From Paraburkholderia terricola (GTDB taxonomy: Bacteria; Pseudomonadota; Gammaproteobacteria; Burkholderiales; Burkholderiaceae), in contig NZ_FRAB01000023.1 of assembly GCF_900142195.1 (NCBI RefSeq), forward strand, positions 35,612 to 99,611: a stretch of 64,000 nt of DNA, in the 5' to 3' direction. The notes beneath the pieces were generated by a model. It saw only the letters and a program-made list of their open reading frames with translations. It did no database searches and was not told the origin of the DNA. Within the stretch, counting starts at the first letter, position 1. Each line of letters opens with the position of its first letter. This document shows, piece after piece, positions 18,452 through 26,479 of this stretch. The position numbers and the translations under genes were made by a program.

Positions 18452-18826
18452 ATGATCTGGCTCGCCGATGCGGTACTCGTGATGCATGCGCTAATTGCGC
18501 TTTTTATCGTGGGCGGACTCGCGGCGATCTGGGTCGGTTCGCTCCTCGATTGGGAATGGGTGCGCCACCGGCTGTTCCGGCTCGCGCATCTGTTCGCGAT
18601 CGGCCTGGTGGCGATCTTGTCGCTAGTCGGTGTGGTCTGTCCGTTGACCGCGCTGGAAGACTGGCTGCGCGGCGGCTCGGTTGACACGCAAGGCTTCATC
18701 CAGCGCTGGGTGAGCCGCCTGCTCTACTACGACGTGCCGGTCTGGATGCTGACGCTCCTATACGTGGTGTTCGCGCTGGCAGTGCTGCTGAGCTGGCGCG
18801 CAGTTCCACCCCGCCAACGCACGTAG
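18452..18826 (+). CDS. DUF2784 family membrane protein
   Basis: Small protein of 124 residues with three clear hydrophobic segments (about residues 5-27, 43-62 and 97-116). The family pattern is visible in the middle: VCPLTALEDWLRGG, then GFIQRW and LLYYDVPVWML. The function of DUF2784 proteins is not known. GAGGACATC precedes the ATG. It stands alone between the acyl-CoA operon and a convergent YbaK-type gene. Confidence 0.8.
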   Translation: MIWLADAVLVMHALIALFIVGGLAAIWVGSLLDWEWVRHRLFRLAHLFAIGLVAILSLVGVVCPLTALEDWLRGGSVDTQGFIQRWVSRLLYYDVPVWMLTLLYVVFALAVLLSWRAVPPRQRT

Positions 18827-18886
18827 CGCACCTAGCGCAAAGCCTGCACTGTGTAAGTCTCTCGGCATCCGGCACCCACTCACTAG

Positions 18887-19372
18887 TCACATCGGCATGC
18901 CTTGCATGCGACGCGCGAAACGCGCCCGTTCGGCCTGATCCATCAAATCCAGAAACTGATCCGTGTCCATGTGAATCAGCTCTTCATGATCGCCGGCTTC
19001 GAAATAGACGTCCGGCTGCCGCGCGAGGCTCTCGTCGAGAAAGGTCGGCATGCCATAGGCCGCGCATACCGGCGGGAGCGCACCCGCGTCGCAATCCTTG
19101 AATAGCTCCCGCAGATCGACCTCTTTCGCCAACACGAGACGGCGTCCGGTCTGCGCCCACAGTTCGGAGAGCCGCACGGCGTAGGTCGATGGCAGCACCG
19201 CCGCCACATAGCCGTGCTCGTCTTCGAGCAGCACGGTCTTGACGAGACGGTCGCCGGGAATATGCGCCGCCGCCGCGGTTTCAACGCTGGAATGGCTGTA
19301 TGGATGGTGCACGATTTCGTACCGGGAACCCTTGTTGCGCAGACAGTCCTGGAGAGTCGCGGACATGGACAT
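18887..19372 (-). CDS. YbaK/ProX-type aminoacyl-tRNA deacylase
   Basis: A 161-residue single-domain protein of the YbaK/aminoacyl-tRNA-editing family, which hydrolyses mischarged tRNA in trans. Conserved landmarks are HHPYSHSSVETAAAAHIPGD near the N-terminus, the lysine in RLVKTVLLEDEHGYVAAVLPS, and ALPPVCAAYGMPTFLDESL in the second half. A strong AGGAGG precedes the ATG. The last third (DQAERARFARRMQGMPM) is polar and probably a helical tail. Cytosolic; no functional link to neighbours is apparent. Confidence 0.83.
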   Translation of the reverse strand: MSMSATLQDCLRNKGSRYEIVHHPYSHSSVETAAAAHIPGDRLVKTVLLEDEHGYVAAVLPSTYAVRLSELWAQTGRRLVLAKEVDLRELFKDCDAGALPPVCAAYGMPTFLDESLARQPDVYFEAGDHEELIHMDTDQFLDLMDQAERARFARRMQGMPM

Positions 19373-19557
19373 GACGCACCTCCTTTGAAAACGAAGGGAA
19401 CGGAAGATGATTGCGCGAGACTTCTAAAGGATAGGTCGCTTTCGCGCGCATGTGAAAAACATGCGGACGGAAACGATCGTGCGCGATTATCCCGTATGGC
19501 ATGCGGGCCGGTTTTCGCCAATAATGGCCCGACATCCACTACCGGACGAGGGCGGCC

Positions 19558-21609
19558 ATGCGTTACAGCCCCGACGCCATTCGCACGATCGCCCTGGTCG
19601 GGCATGCCGGATGCGGCAAGACCTCGCTTGTCGAAGCCCTGCTCCACCAGGGCGGCGCGATCCATGCGCCCGGCAGCGTGGAGCGCGGCACCACGGTCTG
19701 CGATTTCGACCCGCTCGAACGCAAATATCAGCACTCGCTGAACTCCGCCGTCGTCCACCTCGACTACCGCGATACGCGCGTCTATCTGCTGGACACCCCC
19801 GGCTATCCGGATTTCTGCGGTCTGTCGATCAGCGCGCTGCCCGCCGTGGAAACGGCCGCCGTCGTCGTCAATGCGCAGACCGGCATTGAAATGACCACCC
19901 TGCGCATGATGGCGTGGGCGCAGGAACGCAAGCTGTGCCGGATGCTCATCGTGAACGGCATCGACGGAGAAAAGGTCGATCTTCCGGCGCTCCTCGCGCA
20001 AATCCAGCAGACGTTCGGCACGGGTTGCCTGCCCATCAACCTGCCAGCGCAGAACGGTCGCCAGGTGGTGGACTGCTTTTTCAACCCGGCCGGCGACGCC
20101 GATTTTCTGTCGGTTGCGGCCGCGCACAATGCGCTGATCGATCAGGTGATCGAGATCGACCCCGCCCTGATGGAGCTTTACCTCGAACAAGGCGAGGCGA
20201 TCAGCCCCGAACAGTTGCACGAGCCCTTCGAGCGGGCGCTGCGCGAAGGACATCTGGTGCCGATCTGCTTCACGTCGGCGGCCAACGGCGCGGGCGTCGC
20301 GGAATTGCTCGACCTGTTCGTCCGGCTGCTGCCCAATCCGCTGGAAGGCAACCCGCCGCTCTTCTACCGCGACGCCGGTGAACGCCGGCAAGTCGTGCGC
20401 GCGGAACCGGTCGCCGACAAGCACGTCCTGGCGCACGCCTTCAAGATCGTGATGGACCCCTACATCGGCAAGATGGCCGTGTTTCGCATCCATCAGGGCA
20501 CGGTCAGGCGCGACAGCCAACTCTATATCGGCGATGGACGCCAGCCGTTCAAGGTCGCCCATCTGATGCTGCTGCAAGGCAAGGAGCACGTGGAGGTCAC
20601 GCAGGCCGGCCCCGGCGATATCTGCGCGACGGCCAAGGTCGACGAGATCGGCTTCGACGCCGTGCTGCACGACGCCCCCGAGGACGGCGACATCCACCTG
20701 ACCCCGCTCGACTTCCCCACGTCCATCTACGGTTTGGCGATCGAGCCCGCGCGGCGCGGCAACGAGCAGCGCCTCTGGGAGGTTCTGCAAAAGCTCAGCG
20801 CGGAAGACCCATGCCTGCGCATCGAGCACCCGGTCGGCACCAACGAAACGGTGGTGCGAGGTCTGGGCGAACTGCACCTGCGCCTCATGCTGGAGCGGCT
20901 ATCCGACCAATACAAGCTTGACGTCGTCACGCGGCCGCCGAAGATCGCCTATCGGGAAACCATCGGCGGCGGGGCCGAGGGGCATCATCGCCACAAGAAG
21001 CAAACCGGCGGCGCCGGGCAATTCGGCGAAGTGATGCTGCGCGTGGAGCCGTTGCCGCGCGGCGCGGGGTTCGAGTTCGTCGACGCCGTCAAGGGCGGCG
21101 CCATTCCCGGGCAATTCATGCCCGCCGTGGAAAAAGGCATCCAGCAGGTTATCGAGAGCGGACCGCTCGCCGGCTTTCCGATGCAGGACGTGCGCGTCAC
21201 CGTGTTCGACGGCAAGAGCCATTCCGTCGACTCCAAGGAAGTGGCCTTCGTCGCCGCCGGGCGCAAGGCCTTCGTCGATGCGGTGCTGAAGGCCCAGCCC
21301 ATTCTGCTGGAGCCGATCGTGGGCATCGAGGTGACGACGCCGGAAGCCGCGATGGGCGACATCATCGGCGACCTGTCCGCCAAGCGCGGTCAGGTGCATG
21401 GCACGCGCGCGGCCGCCGGCAACGCGGTGGTGGTATCGGGGCAGGTGCCCTTGTCCGAACTCAACGACTATCAGTCGCGCCTGAACGCCATCGCCGGCGG
21501 GCACGGCAGCTATAGCATCCAGTTCAGCCACTATGACCCGGTGCCGCCCGCGCAGCAGGAGCGGATGGCGTCGCAGCATAAAAAACAGGGCGACGGCACG
21601 GCGCCATGA
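19558..21609 (+). CDS. Elongation factor G-like GTPase paralogue
   Basis: A 683-residue protein with the full EF-G layout: G domain, domain II, and C-terminal domains III-V (ending near VSGQVPLSELNDYQSRL). The P-loop GHAGCGKT is intact at residues 15-22. Other GTPase elements depart from canonical EF-G: the DTPGHVDF motif is DTPGYPDF (79-86), so the catalytic histidine is a tyrosine. The NKxD base-recognition motif is NGID (133-136), and the switch-I segment around RGITI is replaced by RKYQHSL. It is thus an EF-G2-like accessory protein, not the main translocase. The ATG has GAGGGCGGCC upstream. Neighbours give no clue. Confidence 0.85.
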   Translation: MRYSPDAIRTIALVGHAGCGKTSLVEALLHQGGAIHAPGSVERGTTVCDFDPLERKYQHSLNSAVVHLDYRDTRVYLLDTPGYPDFCGLSISALPAVETAAVVVNAQTGIEMTTLRMMAWAQERKLCRMLIVNGIDGEKVDLPALLAQIQQTFGTGCLPINLPAQNGRQVVDCFFNPAGDADFLSVAAAHNALIDQVIEIDPALMELYLEQGEAISPEQLHEPFERALREGHLVPICFTSAANGAGVAELLDLFVRLLPNPLEGNPPLFYRDAGERRQVVRAEPVADKHVLAHAFKIVMDPYIGKMAVFRIHQGTVRRDSQLYIGDGRQPFKVAHLMLLQGKEHVEVTQAGPGDICATAKVDEIGFDAVLHDAPEDGDIHLTPLDFPTSIYGLAIEPARRGNEQRLWEVLQKLSAEDPCLRIEHPVGTNETVVRGLGELHLRLMLERLSDQYKLDVVTRPPKIAYRETIGGGAEGHHRHKKQTGGAGQFGEVMLRVEPLPRGAGFEFVDAVKGGAIPGQFMPAVEKGIQQVIESGPLAGFPMQDVRVTVFDGKSHSVDSKEVAFVAAGRKAFVDAVLKAQPILLEPIVGIEVTTPEAAMGDIIGDLSAKRGQVHGTRAAAGNAVVVSGQVPLSELNDYQSRLNAIAGGHGSYSIQFSHYDPVPPAQQERMASQHKKQGDGTAP

Positions 21610-21722
21610 GCCGCCTGCCCGGCTTCATCGTACCGGACACCATCTCACAAACCGTATAGGTACTGTACCGGGCTGTCTCGCTAGAATGCTCGAAAGCCTC
21701 ATCGACCGATTCGGAGACGTCC

Positions 21723-22346
21723 ATGTCGTACCTTAGCTTCAGCGCGCTGCCCGCCGGCATTCTGTTCGCGCTCGTCACCAGCATCACGCCCGGCCCGAAC
21801 AACACCATGTTGCTGGCCTCGGGCGTCAACTTCGGTTTTCGCCGCACGCTGCCGCATGTATCCGGCATTAGCGTGGGCGTCGTGCTGTTGATGCTGTCGG
21901 TCGGAATCGGCCTCGGCGAAGCCTTCGTTCATTTCCCGGTGCTGTACACGGTGCTGGAGGTCGCGAGCGTCGTCTATCTGCTGTACCTGGCGTGGAAAAT
22001 CGGCACGTCGGGCGAATTGAAGGTGAAGAACGGCGAACGCCGGCCGATGAAATTCCATGAAGCCATCGCCTTCCAGTGGGTCAACCCGAAGGCATGGATG
22101 ATGGTGCTGACCGCCGCCACGACGATCCACCTCAGCGCGAGCACCAGCATGAACGCCGTCGCCATGGCGGCGGTCTTCTATGTGATCGGCTTTCCGTGCA
22201 TCTGCCTGTGGGCGGGCTTCGGCACCGCGATGCGGCGCGTGCTGTCGGACCCGAAGCGCCTGCGCGTCTTCAATGTGGCGATGGCGCTGCTGCTGGTGTT
22301 CTCGCTGTATCCGATCGCGCTGAAGCTCGTCGGGCTGGACGCGTGA
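21723..22346 (+). CDS. LysE/RhtB-family amino acid exporter
   Basis: Inner-membrane exporter of 207 residues with about six membrane segments. The family hallmark ITPGPNNTMLLASG is at residues 21-34. Further conserved segments are GISVGVVLLMLSVGIGL and AIAFQWVNPKAWMMVL. GGAGACGTCC precedes the ATG. It converges on the mocR gene with 14 bp between the stops. Relatives export homoserine, threonine, lysine or other amino acids; the substrate is not readable. Confidence 0.9.
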   Translation: MSYLSFSALPAGILFALVTSITPGPNNTMLLASGVNFGFRRTLPHVSGISVGVVLLMLSVGIGLGEAFVHFPVLYTVLEVASVVYLLYLAWKIGTSGELKVKNGERRPMKFHEAIAFQWVNPKAWMMVLTAATTIHLSASTSMNAVAMAAVFYVIGFPCICLWAGFGTAMRRVLSDPKRLRVFNVAMALLLVFSLYPIALKLVGLDA

Positions 22347-22360
22347 GCGCCTGAGCGCGG

Positions 22361-23776
22361 CTAGAGCGTGCCCTGCCCGACTCGTTCGATGAAACGCCAT
22401 AGCGCGTCGTCGGTCGAGTACGGCGCGTTGAAGCGGAACCAGGCGCTCGGGGCGTCGTCGGGACGGAAATAGGAACCGGGCGCGAGCCAGATGCCATGCG
22501 CGAGCGCGGCGGTCGCCACTTCGCCGGCGCGCCCGGCGTCGATCGGCAGGCGCGCCCACAGGAACAGGCCGGCGCGCGGCCGGTGAAACACGTCGAGCCC
22601 GAGCGAATCGAGCCGCTCCTCCACCGTCGCGTGCGCCAGCTTGAGCCGCTCGTTCACCGCTTCCACGTGACGCGCGTAGCGCCCTTCCAGCAGCACCTTG
22701 TCGACGATCCGCTCGATCGCCTCCGACGACGTCAAGCCCACCGCCATCTTCGTGCGCGCCAGTTCGCGCAGCACCGCGCGCTCGGCGACCACGTAGCCGC
22801 AGCGCAGCCCCGGCGTCACCGTCTTCGAAAAGCCGCCCACGTACAGCACGCGCTGCAAGCCTTCCATCGCGGCGAACAAGGGCGCGCCGGAGGGCGCAAG
22901 CTCGCGGCTCACGTCGTCCTCGATCACCCACATGCGCTGACGCTCGGCGATTTGCAGCAGGCGGAACGCCGCCGACATGCCGAACGTCGCGCCCGTCGGA
23001 TTCTGCAAGGTGGTGTTGACGAAGATCGCCTTCGGCTTGTGCTGCGCGACCAGCGCTTCGAGCACATCCGTATCGACGCCGGCCGGCGTGCGCGGCACGC
23101 CATGCACGACCAGTCCCGCCAGCTTGAGAATCTGCAGCAGATTGCAATAGCCGGGATCTTCGACGATCACGGCGTCGCCCGCGCGCAGCAACGTGCGGAC
23201 GATCAGGTCGAGCCCTTGTGTCGCGCCTTGCGTGAGCAGCACGTTGGAAACATCGACGGGCAGGCCGCGGCGGTCGAGTTGTTCGGCGATCCGCTCGCGC
23301 AACGGCGCGAAGCCGTAGGGATGCCCGTAATCGCCCAGACGCGCCGCCGGCACCCGGCTCATGGCGCGCAGCGCGTGCTGCAAACCGGTCTCGTTGATCC
23401 ATTCGTTCGGCAGCCAGCCGCCGCCCGCCTTGATCGGCACCGAATGGTCGGCGAATACGTCCGAGAGCAGCCAGGTCGCGGTGAGGCTCGGCGGCTGCCA
23501 GTCGGTGGCCGCCACCCGCGTGGATTGCGAGCGCGCCGCCACGCGATAGCCGGAGCCGCGCCGCGCGACCACCAAACCCATCGAAACGAGACGGTTGTAA
23601 GCCTCGGTGACGGTGAAGGTACTCAGTTCGTGGCTGTGCGCCAACTGACGCACCGACGGCAGCAACGCGCCCGCGCGCAGCGATTGCGCCTCGATTGCGC
23701 TCGCGAAACCCTGCACGACCTGCTCGACGAGCGTGGGAGCGGCGCGCCGGTCGCGTTCAAGTTGTAGTTCGATCAT
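22361..23776 (-). CDS. MocR/GabR-type PLP-dependent transcriptional regulator
   Basis: A 471-residue fusion. The GntR-type winged helix domain spans about residues 12-78 (SVRQLAHSHELSTFTVTEAY). The fold-type-I aminotransferase domain spans about 100-465. The pyridoxal-phosphate lysine is Lys318 in GGFSKTV; the Asn and Asp environment (NPTGATFG, EDDVSREL) is kept. Such regulators sense an amine or amino acid through PLP. The start at 23776 matches family N-termini; the longer open frame to 23893 is not needed. It is divergent from an omega-aminotransferase gene, its probable target. Confidence 0.88.
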   Translation of the reverse strand: MIELQLERDRRAAPTLVEQVVQGFASAIEAQSLRAGALLPSVRQLAHSHELSTFTVTEAYNRLVSMGLVVARRGSGYRVAARSQSTRVAATDWQPPSLTATWLLSDVFADHSVPIKAGGGWLPNEWINETGLQHALRAMSRVPAARLGDYGHPYGFAPLRERIAEQLDRRGLPVDVSNVLLTQGATQGLDLIVRTLLRAGDAVIVEDPGYCNLLQILKLAGLVVHGVPRTPAGVDTDVLEALVAQHKPKAIFVNTTLQNPTGATFGMSAAFRLLQIAERQRMWVIEDDVSRELAPSGAPLFAAMEGLQRVLYVGGFSKTVTPGLRCGYVVAERAVLRELARTKMAVGLTSSEAIERIVDKVLLEGRYARHVEAVNERLKLAHATVEERLDSLGLDVFHRPRAGLFLWARLPIDAGRAGEVATAALAHGIWLAPGSYFRPDDAPSAWFRFNAPYSTDDALWRFIERVGQGTL

Positions 23777-23844
23777 GGTCGGGATCAGGAGCCTGGCGGC
23801 GGCCGATTCAGCGTGACAGGGCGCGAGACGAAGGCGATTCATCG

Positions 23845-23930
23845 ACACAGTTCGCACAGATCCACCAACACAGTTAGCGTCACACTGCGTCAACTGTTTA
23901 TGCCGCCATTAAACCGCGGACGCTACAGTT
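23845..23930. promoter_or_regulatory. Repeated ACAGTT boxes between mocR and the aminotransferase gene
   Basis: ACACAGTT occurs at 23845-23852 and again at 23868-23875, 23 bp apart (about two helical turns). A further ACAGTT is at 23925-23930, and an inverted copy (AACTGT) at 23892-23897. MocR-type regulators often bind direct repeats on one DNA face, so this is a candidate binding region controlling both divergent genes. Confidence 0.5.
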
Positions 23931-23982
23931 TCGCAACGCCCCAAAGGAAGTCGCCTTGGGGGACCACTTCGAGGAGAAACCC

Positions 23983-25311
23983 ATGACTTCGCGCCCCGTC
24001 ATCGACGACCTGTCGTCTTTCTGGATGCCCTTCACGGCGAACCGCCAGTTCAAGGCCGCGCCGCGCCTGCTGGAATCGGCCAAGGGCATGTACTACCGCA
24101 GCACCGACGGGCGCGAGGTGCTCGACGGCTGCGCGGGTCTATGGTGCGTGAACGCCGGCCACGGCCGCGACGAGATCGTCGCCGCGATCACGCAGCAACT
24201 GTCCACCATGGACTTCGCGCCGACATTCCAGATGGGCCACCCGCTCGCGTTCGAAGCCGCCACGAAAGTCGCCGAACTGATGCCGCAAGGCCTCGACCGC
24301 ATCTTCTTCACGAACTCGGGTTCCGAATCGGTCGACACGGCGCTGAAAATCGCGCTCGCATACCACCGTTCGCGCGGCGAAGGCCAGCGCACGCGTCTGA
24401 TCGGCCGCGAGCGCGGCTATCACGGCGTGGGCTTCGGCGGCATTTCGGTCGGCGGCATCGCGCCGAACCGCAAGACCTTTTCCGGCGCGCTGCTGCCGGC
24501 GGTCGATCATCTGCCGCACACGCACAACCTCGAACACAACGCGTTCTCGAAGGGCCAGCCCGCCTGGGGCGCGCATCTGGCCGAGGACCTGGAGCGCATC
24601 GTCACGCTGCACGATGCGTCGACGATCGCGGCCGTGATCGTGGAACCGGTGGCCGGCTCCACGGGCGTGCTGATTCCGCCGCAAGGCTATCTGCAGAAGC
24701 TGCGCGAGATCTGCACGAAGCACGGCATCCTGCTGATTTTCGACGAAGTGATCACCGGTTTCGGCCGCGTCGGCAAAGCGACGGCGAGCGAATATTTCGG
24801 CGTGACGCCCGACCTGATCACGATGGCGAAGGCCATCAACAACGCCGCGATTCCGATGGGCGCGGTGGCGGCAAGCCGCACGATCCACGACACGATCGTC
24901 AACAGCGGCGCGCAAGGCGCAATCGAGTTGTTCCACGGCTACACGTATTCGGCGCATCCGGCAGCGGCTGCCGCCGCGGTCGCGACGCTCGACCTGTATC
25001 GCCGTGAAGGTCTGTTCGAGCGCGCCGCATCGCTCGCGCCGACGTTCGAAGCCGCCGCGCACTCGCTGCGCGACGCGAAGCACGTGAAGGACATTCGCAA
25101 CCTCGGCATGATCGCGGGCGTCGAACTCGAACCGCGCGACGGCGCGCCGGGCGCGCGCGCTTACGAGGCGTTCGTCAAGTGCTTCGAGGCGGGCGTGCTG
25201 GTGCGCTTTACCGGCGACATTCTCGCGTTCTCGCCGCCGCTCATCATCGATGAAGAGCAGATCGCCCACCTCTTCAAGACCGTGGGCGACGTGCTGGCGA
25301 CGGTGCAGTAA
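23983..25311 (+). CDS. Omega-amino acid:pyruvate aminotransferase (class III)
   Basis: Cytosolic PLP enzyme of 442 residues, predicted to transfer the amino group of beta-alanine or a similar omega-amino acid to pyruvate. The class-III pattern is clear: the phosphate-binding NSGSES near residues 111-116, DEVITGFGRVGK near 254-265 and the PLP lysine Lys283 in TMAKAINN. The opening FWMPFTANRQFK is typical of the beta-alanine:pyruvate group. GGAGAAACCC precedes ATG at 23983. The divergent MocR regulator suggests induction by the amine substrate. Confidence 0.9.
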   Translation: MTSRPVIDDLSSFWMPFTANRQFKAAPRLLESAKGMYYRSTDGREVLDGCAGLWCVNAGHGRDEIVAAITQQLSTMDFAPTFQMGHPLAFEAATKVAELMPQGLDRIFFTNSGSESVDTALKIALAYHRSRGEGQRTRLIGRERGYHGVGFGGISVGGIAPNRKTFSGALLPAVDHLPHTHNLEHNAFSKGQPAWGAHLAEDLERIVTLHDASTIAAVIVEPVAGSTGVLIPPQGYLQKLREICTKHGILLIFDEVITGFGRVGKATASEYFGVTPDLITMAKAINNAAIPMGAVAASRTIHDTIVNSGAQGAIELFHGYTYSAHPAAAAAAVATLDLYRREGLFERAASLAPTFEAAAHSLRDAKHVKDIRNLGMIAGVELEPRDGAPGARAYEAFVKCFEAGVLVRFTGDILAFSPPLIIDEEQIAHLFKTVGDVLATVQ

Positions 25312-25326
25312 ATCGCTTGAACGGCC

Positions 25327-25361
25327 GCGGCGGCGCGGCTCCATGCGCTGCGCGCCGCCGC
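25327..25361. terminator. GC-rich hairpin between convergent genes
   Basis: GCGGCGGCGCG (25327-25337) pairs with CGCGCCGCCGC (25351-25361) around a 13-base loop, between the stop codons of the aminotransferase and DUF6496 genes. There is no T-run, so it may only assist or act as a bidirectional transcription barrier. Confidence 0.45.
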
Positions 25362-25403
25362 GCCGCTTGTGAAGCACACGCTCGCCGGGCGCTACGCCGT
25401 GAG

Positions 25404-25928
25404 TTAGTGATGCGCGCGTGCAGCCCTTGTCCGCGCGGCTTTTTTGGCGGCTGCGGAACGTCCCGCGGCACCCTTCGTGGCAGCGGCCTTTTTTGCCGCG
25501 GCCGAACGGCTGGCCGCCGGGCGTTTGGCCGCAGCCGATTTGGCCTGTTTCGACATCGCCGTGTGCGACGCACCCGCGCCGCTCTCACGCTTGAGCACAC
25601 TCTCCGAGACGCGTGAGCGCTTGGCCCTCGTTTCGGTGCTGGCGCTCTTTTTCGCCGTGCTCTTGTGCTGGCCGGCGGCGCTGTCCTTCTCCGCTTTCTT
25701 GCGGGTGGCCTCGCTCGTGGTGCCCTTCTTCGGCGGCTTCAGCGCGACACCCGCGCGGCGCGCTTCCGACAAACCAATCGCAATGGCCTGCTTGGCCGAT
25801 TTGACGCCGTGCTTGCCGGCGCGCACCTTGTCGACCTGTTCCTTGACGAACTCGCCGGCCTGAGTGCTGGGTGCCTTGCCGGCGCGTTTATCGGCTTCGG
25901 CACGCTTGATGGTTTTCTTTTCGGGCAT
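25404..25928 (-). CDS. DUF6496 protein with histone H1-like Lys/Ala-rich tail
   Basis: A 174-residue protein. The first ~75 residues match the DUF6496 pattern (STQAGEFVKEQVDKVRAGKH, then GVKSAKQAIAIGLSEARRAG). The remaining ~100 residues are Lys/Ala/Ser-rich with repeated AAAKK blocks (SRSAAAKKAAATKGAAGRSA) and resemble the C-terminal tail of histone H1 or bacterial H1-like proteins. A nucleic-acid-binding role is plausible but not shown. GGAGGACTGTC precedes the ATG. No membrane segment or signal. Confidence 0.75.
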   Translation of the reverse strand: MPEKKTIKRAEADKRAGKAPSTQAGEFVKEQVDKVRAGKHGVKSAKQAIAIGLSEARRAGVALKPPKKGTTSEATRKKAEKDSAAGQHKSTAKKSASTETRAKRSRVSESVLKRESGAGASHTAMSKQAKSAAAKRPAASRSAAAKKAAATKGAAGRSAAAKKAARTRAARAHH

Positions 25929-26108
25929 GACAGTCCTCCAGTTGGCTGTGGGCCTCTGTCATGCAGCAACACCCGTGCCGGGGGTCGACAACCGAGCCGA
26001 CAGCCGAACCACGTCGCGAAATCGGCTGCGGGACTCGCGCCGCTCACGTGGACGGCGTATGGTAATGGCGAGGGTTGGCGCCGTGGTCCGACCCGCCTGG
26101 AGACGCCC

Positions 26109-26360
26109 ATGAAGATACCCACCGTTCGCGCAGGCGTGCATATCGAAGGCGTGCACTGGATCGCCGAATACGCCGAAGACGTTCACGAGATTCGCGTGTT
26201 TCGCGAAGGCCAGGAAGTGGACGTGCATGACGCGCCCTCCTCGCTGTTCGGCGACGAGGAGAACGCGGGCTCGAAGAGCACCGCGGATCATCGCGCCGTC
26301 GAGGCCGCGGTGCTGGCTTATCTGAGGCGGTTCGTGATCGAGCACGACGCGGAGGAGTAG
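26109..26360 (+). CDS. Small hypothetical protein, 83 residues
   Basis: Short acidic protein with no family I recognise. It begins KIPTVRAGVHIEGVHWIAEY and continues with an aspartate/glutamate- and histidine-rich middle. GGAGACGCCC precedes ATG at 26109, and the codon pattern fits the region, so I regard it as a real gene; the frame is also open upstream to 25665, overlapping the DUF6496 gene, which is unlikely to be coding. No signal peptide or membrane segment. Confidence 0.55.
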   Translation: MKIPTVRAGVHIEGVHWIAEYAEDVHEIRVFREGQEVDVHDAPSSLFGDEENAGSKSTADHRAVEAAVLAYLRRFVIEHDAEE

Positions 26361-26377
26361 GCTTGCTGGCCTGTTTG

Positions 26378-26409
26378 CCTTTTGGTCTTTTGGCCTTTTG
26401 GCCTTTTGG
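26378..26409. repeat. Four 8-bp tandem repeats of the type YCTTTTGG
   Basis: Four consecutive units CCTTTTGG, TCTTTTGG, CCTTTTGG, CCTTTTGG occupy 32 bp just after the small hypothetical gene. Such arrays change copy number by slippage; no function is evident. Confidence 0.8.
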
Positions 26410-26427
26410 TCCGCGCCGCATTTTTCC

Positions 26428-26467
26428 GTAGGCCCGCGGCGCTCGCTGGCCGCCGCGGCGGGCCTAC
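26428..26467 (-). terminator. Hairpin at the end of the N-heterocycle operon
   Basis: GTAGGCCCGC (26428-26437) pairs with GCGGGCCTAC (26458-26467), with further GC pairing inside. It begins 13 bp beyond the stop of the binding-protein gene. On the minus strand it is not followed by a T-run, so a rho-independent terminator is only tentative; protection of the mRNA end is equally possible. Confidence 0.45.
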
Positions 26468-26479
26468 GCACAACCCACC

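Noticed and set aside
18976..20877. A 633-codon minus-strand open frame across the YbaK-type and EF-G-like genes
   Set aside because: It only mirrors the codon bias of the EF-G paralogue; no domain, no ribosome site.
25665..26108. N-terminal extension of the small hypothetical gene at 26109
   Set aside because: It overlaps the DUF6496 gene on the other strand, and the ribosome site and normal composition begin only at 26109.
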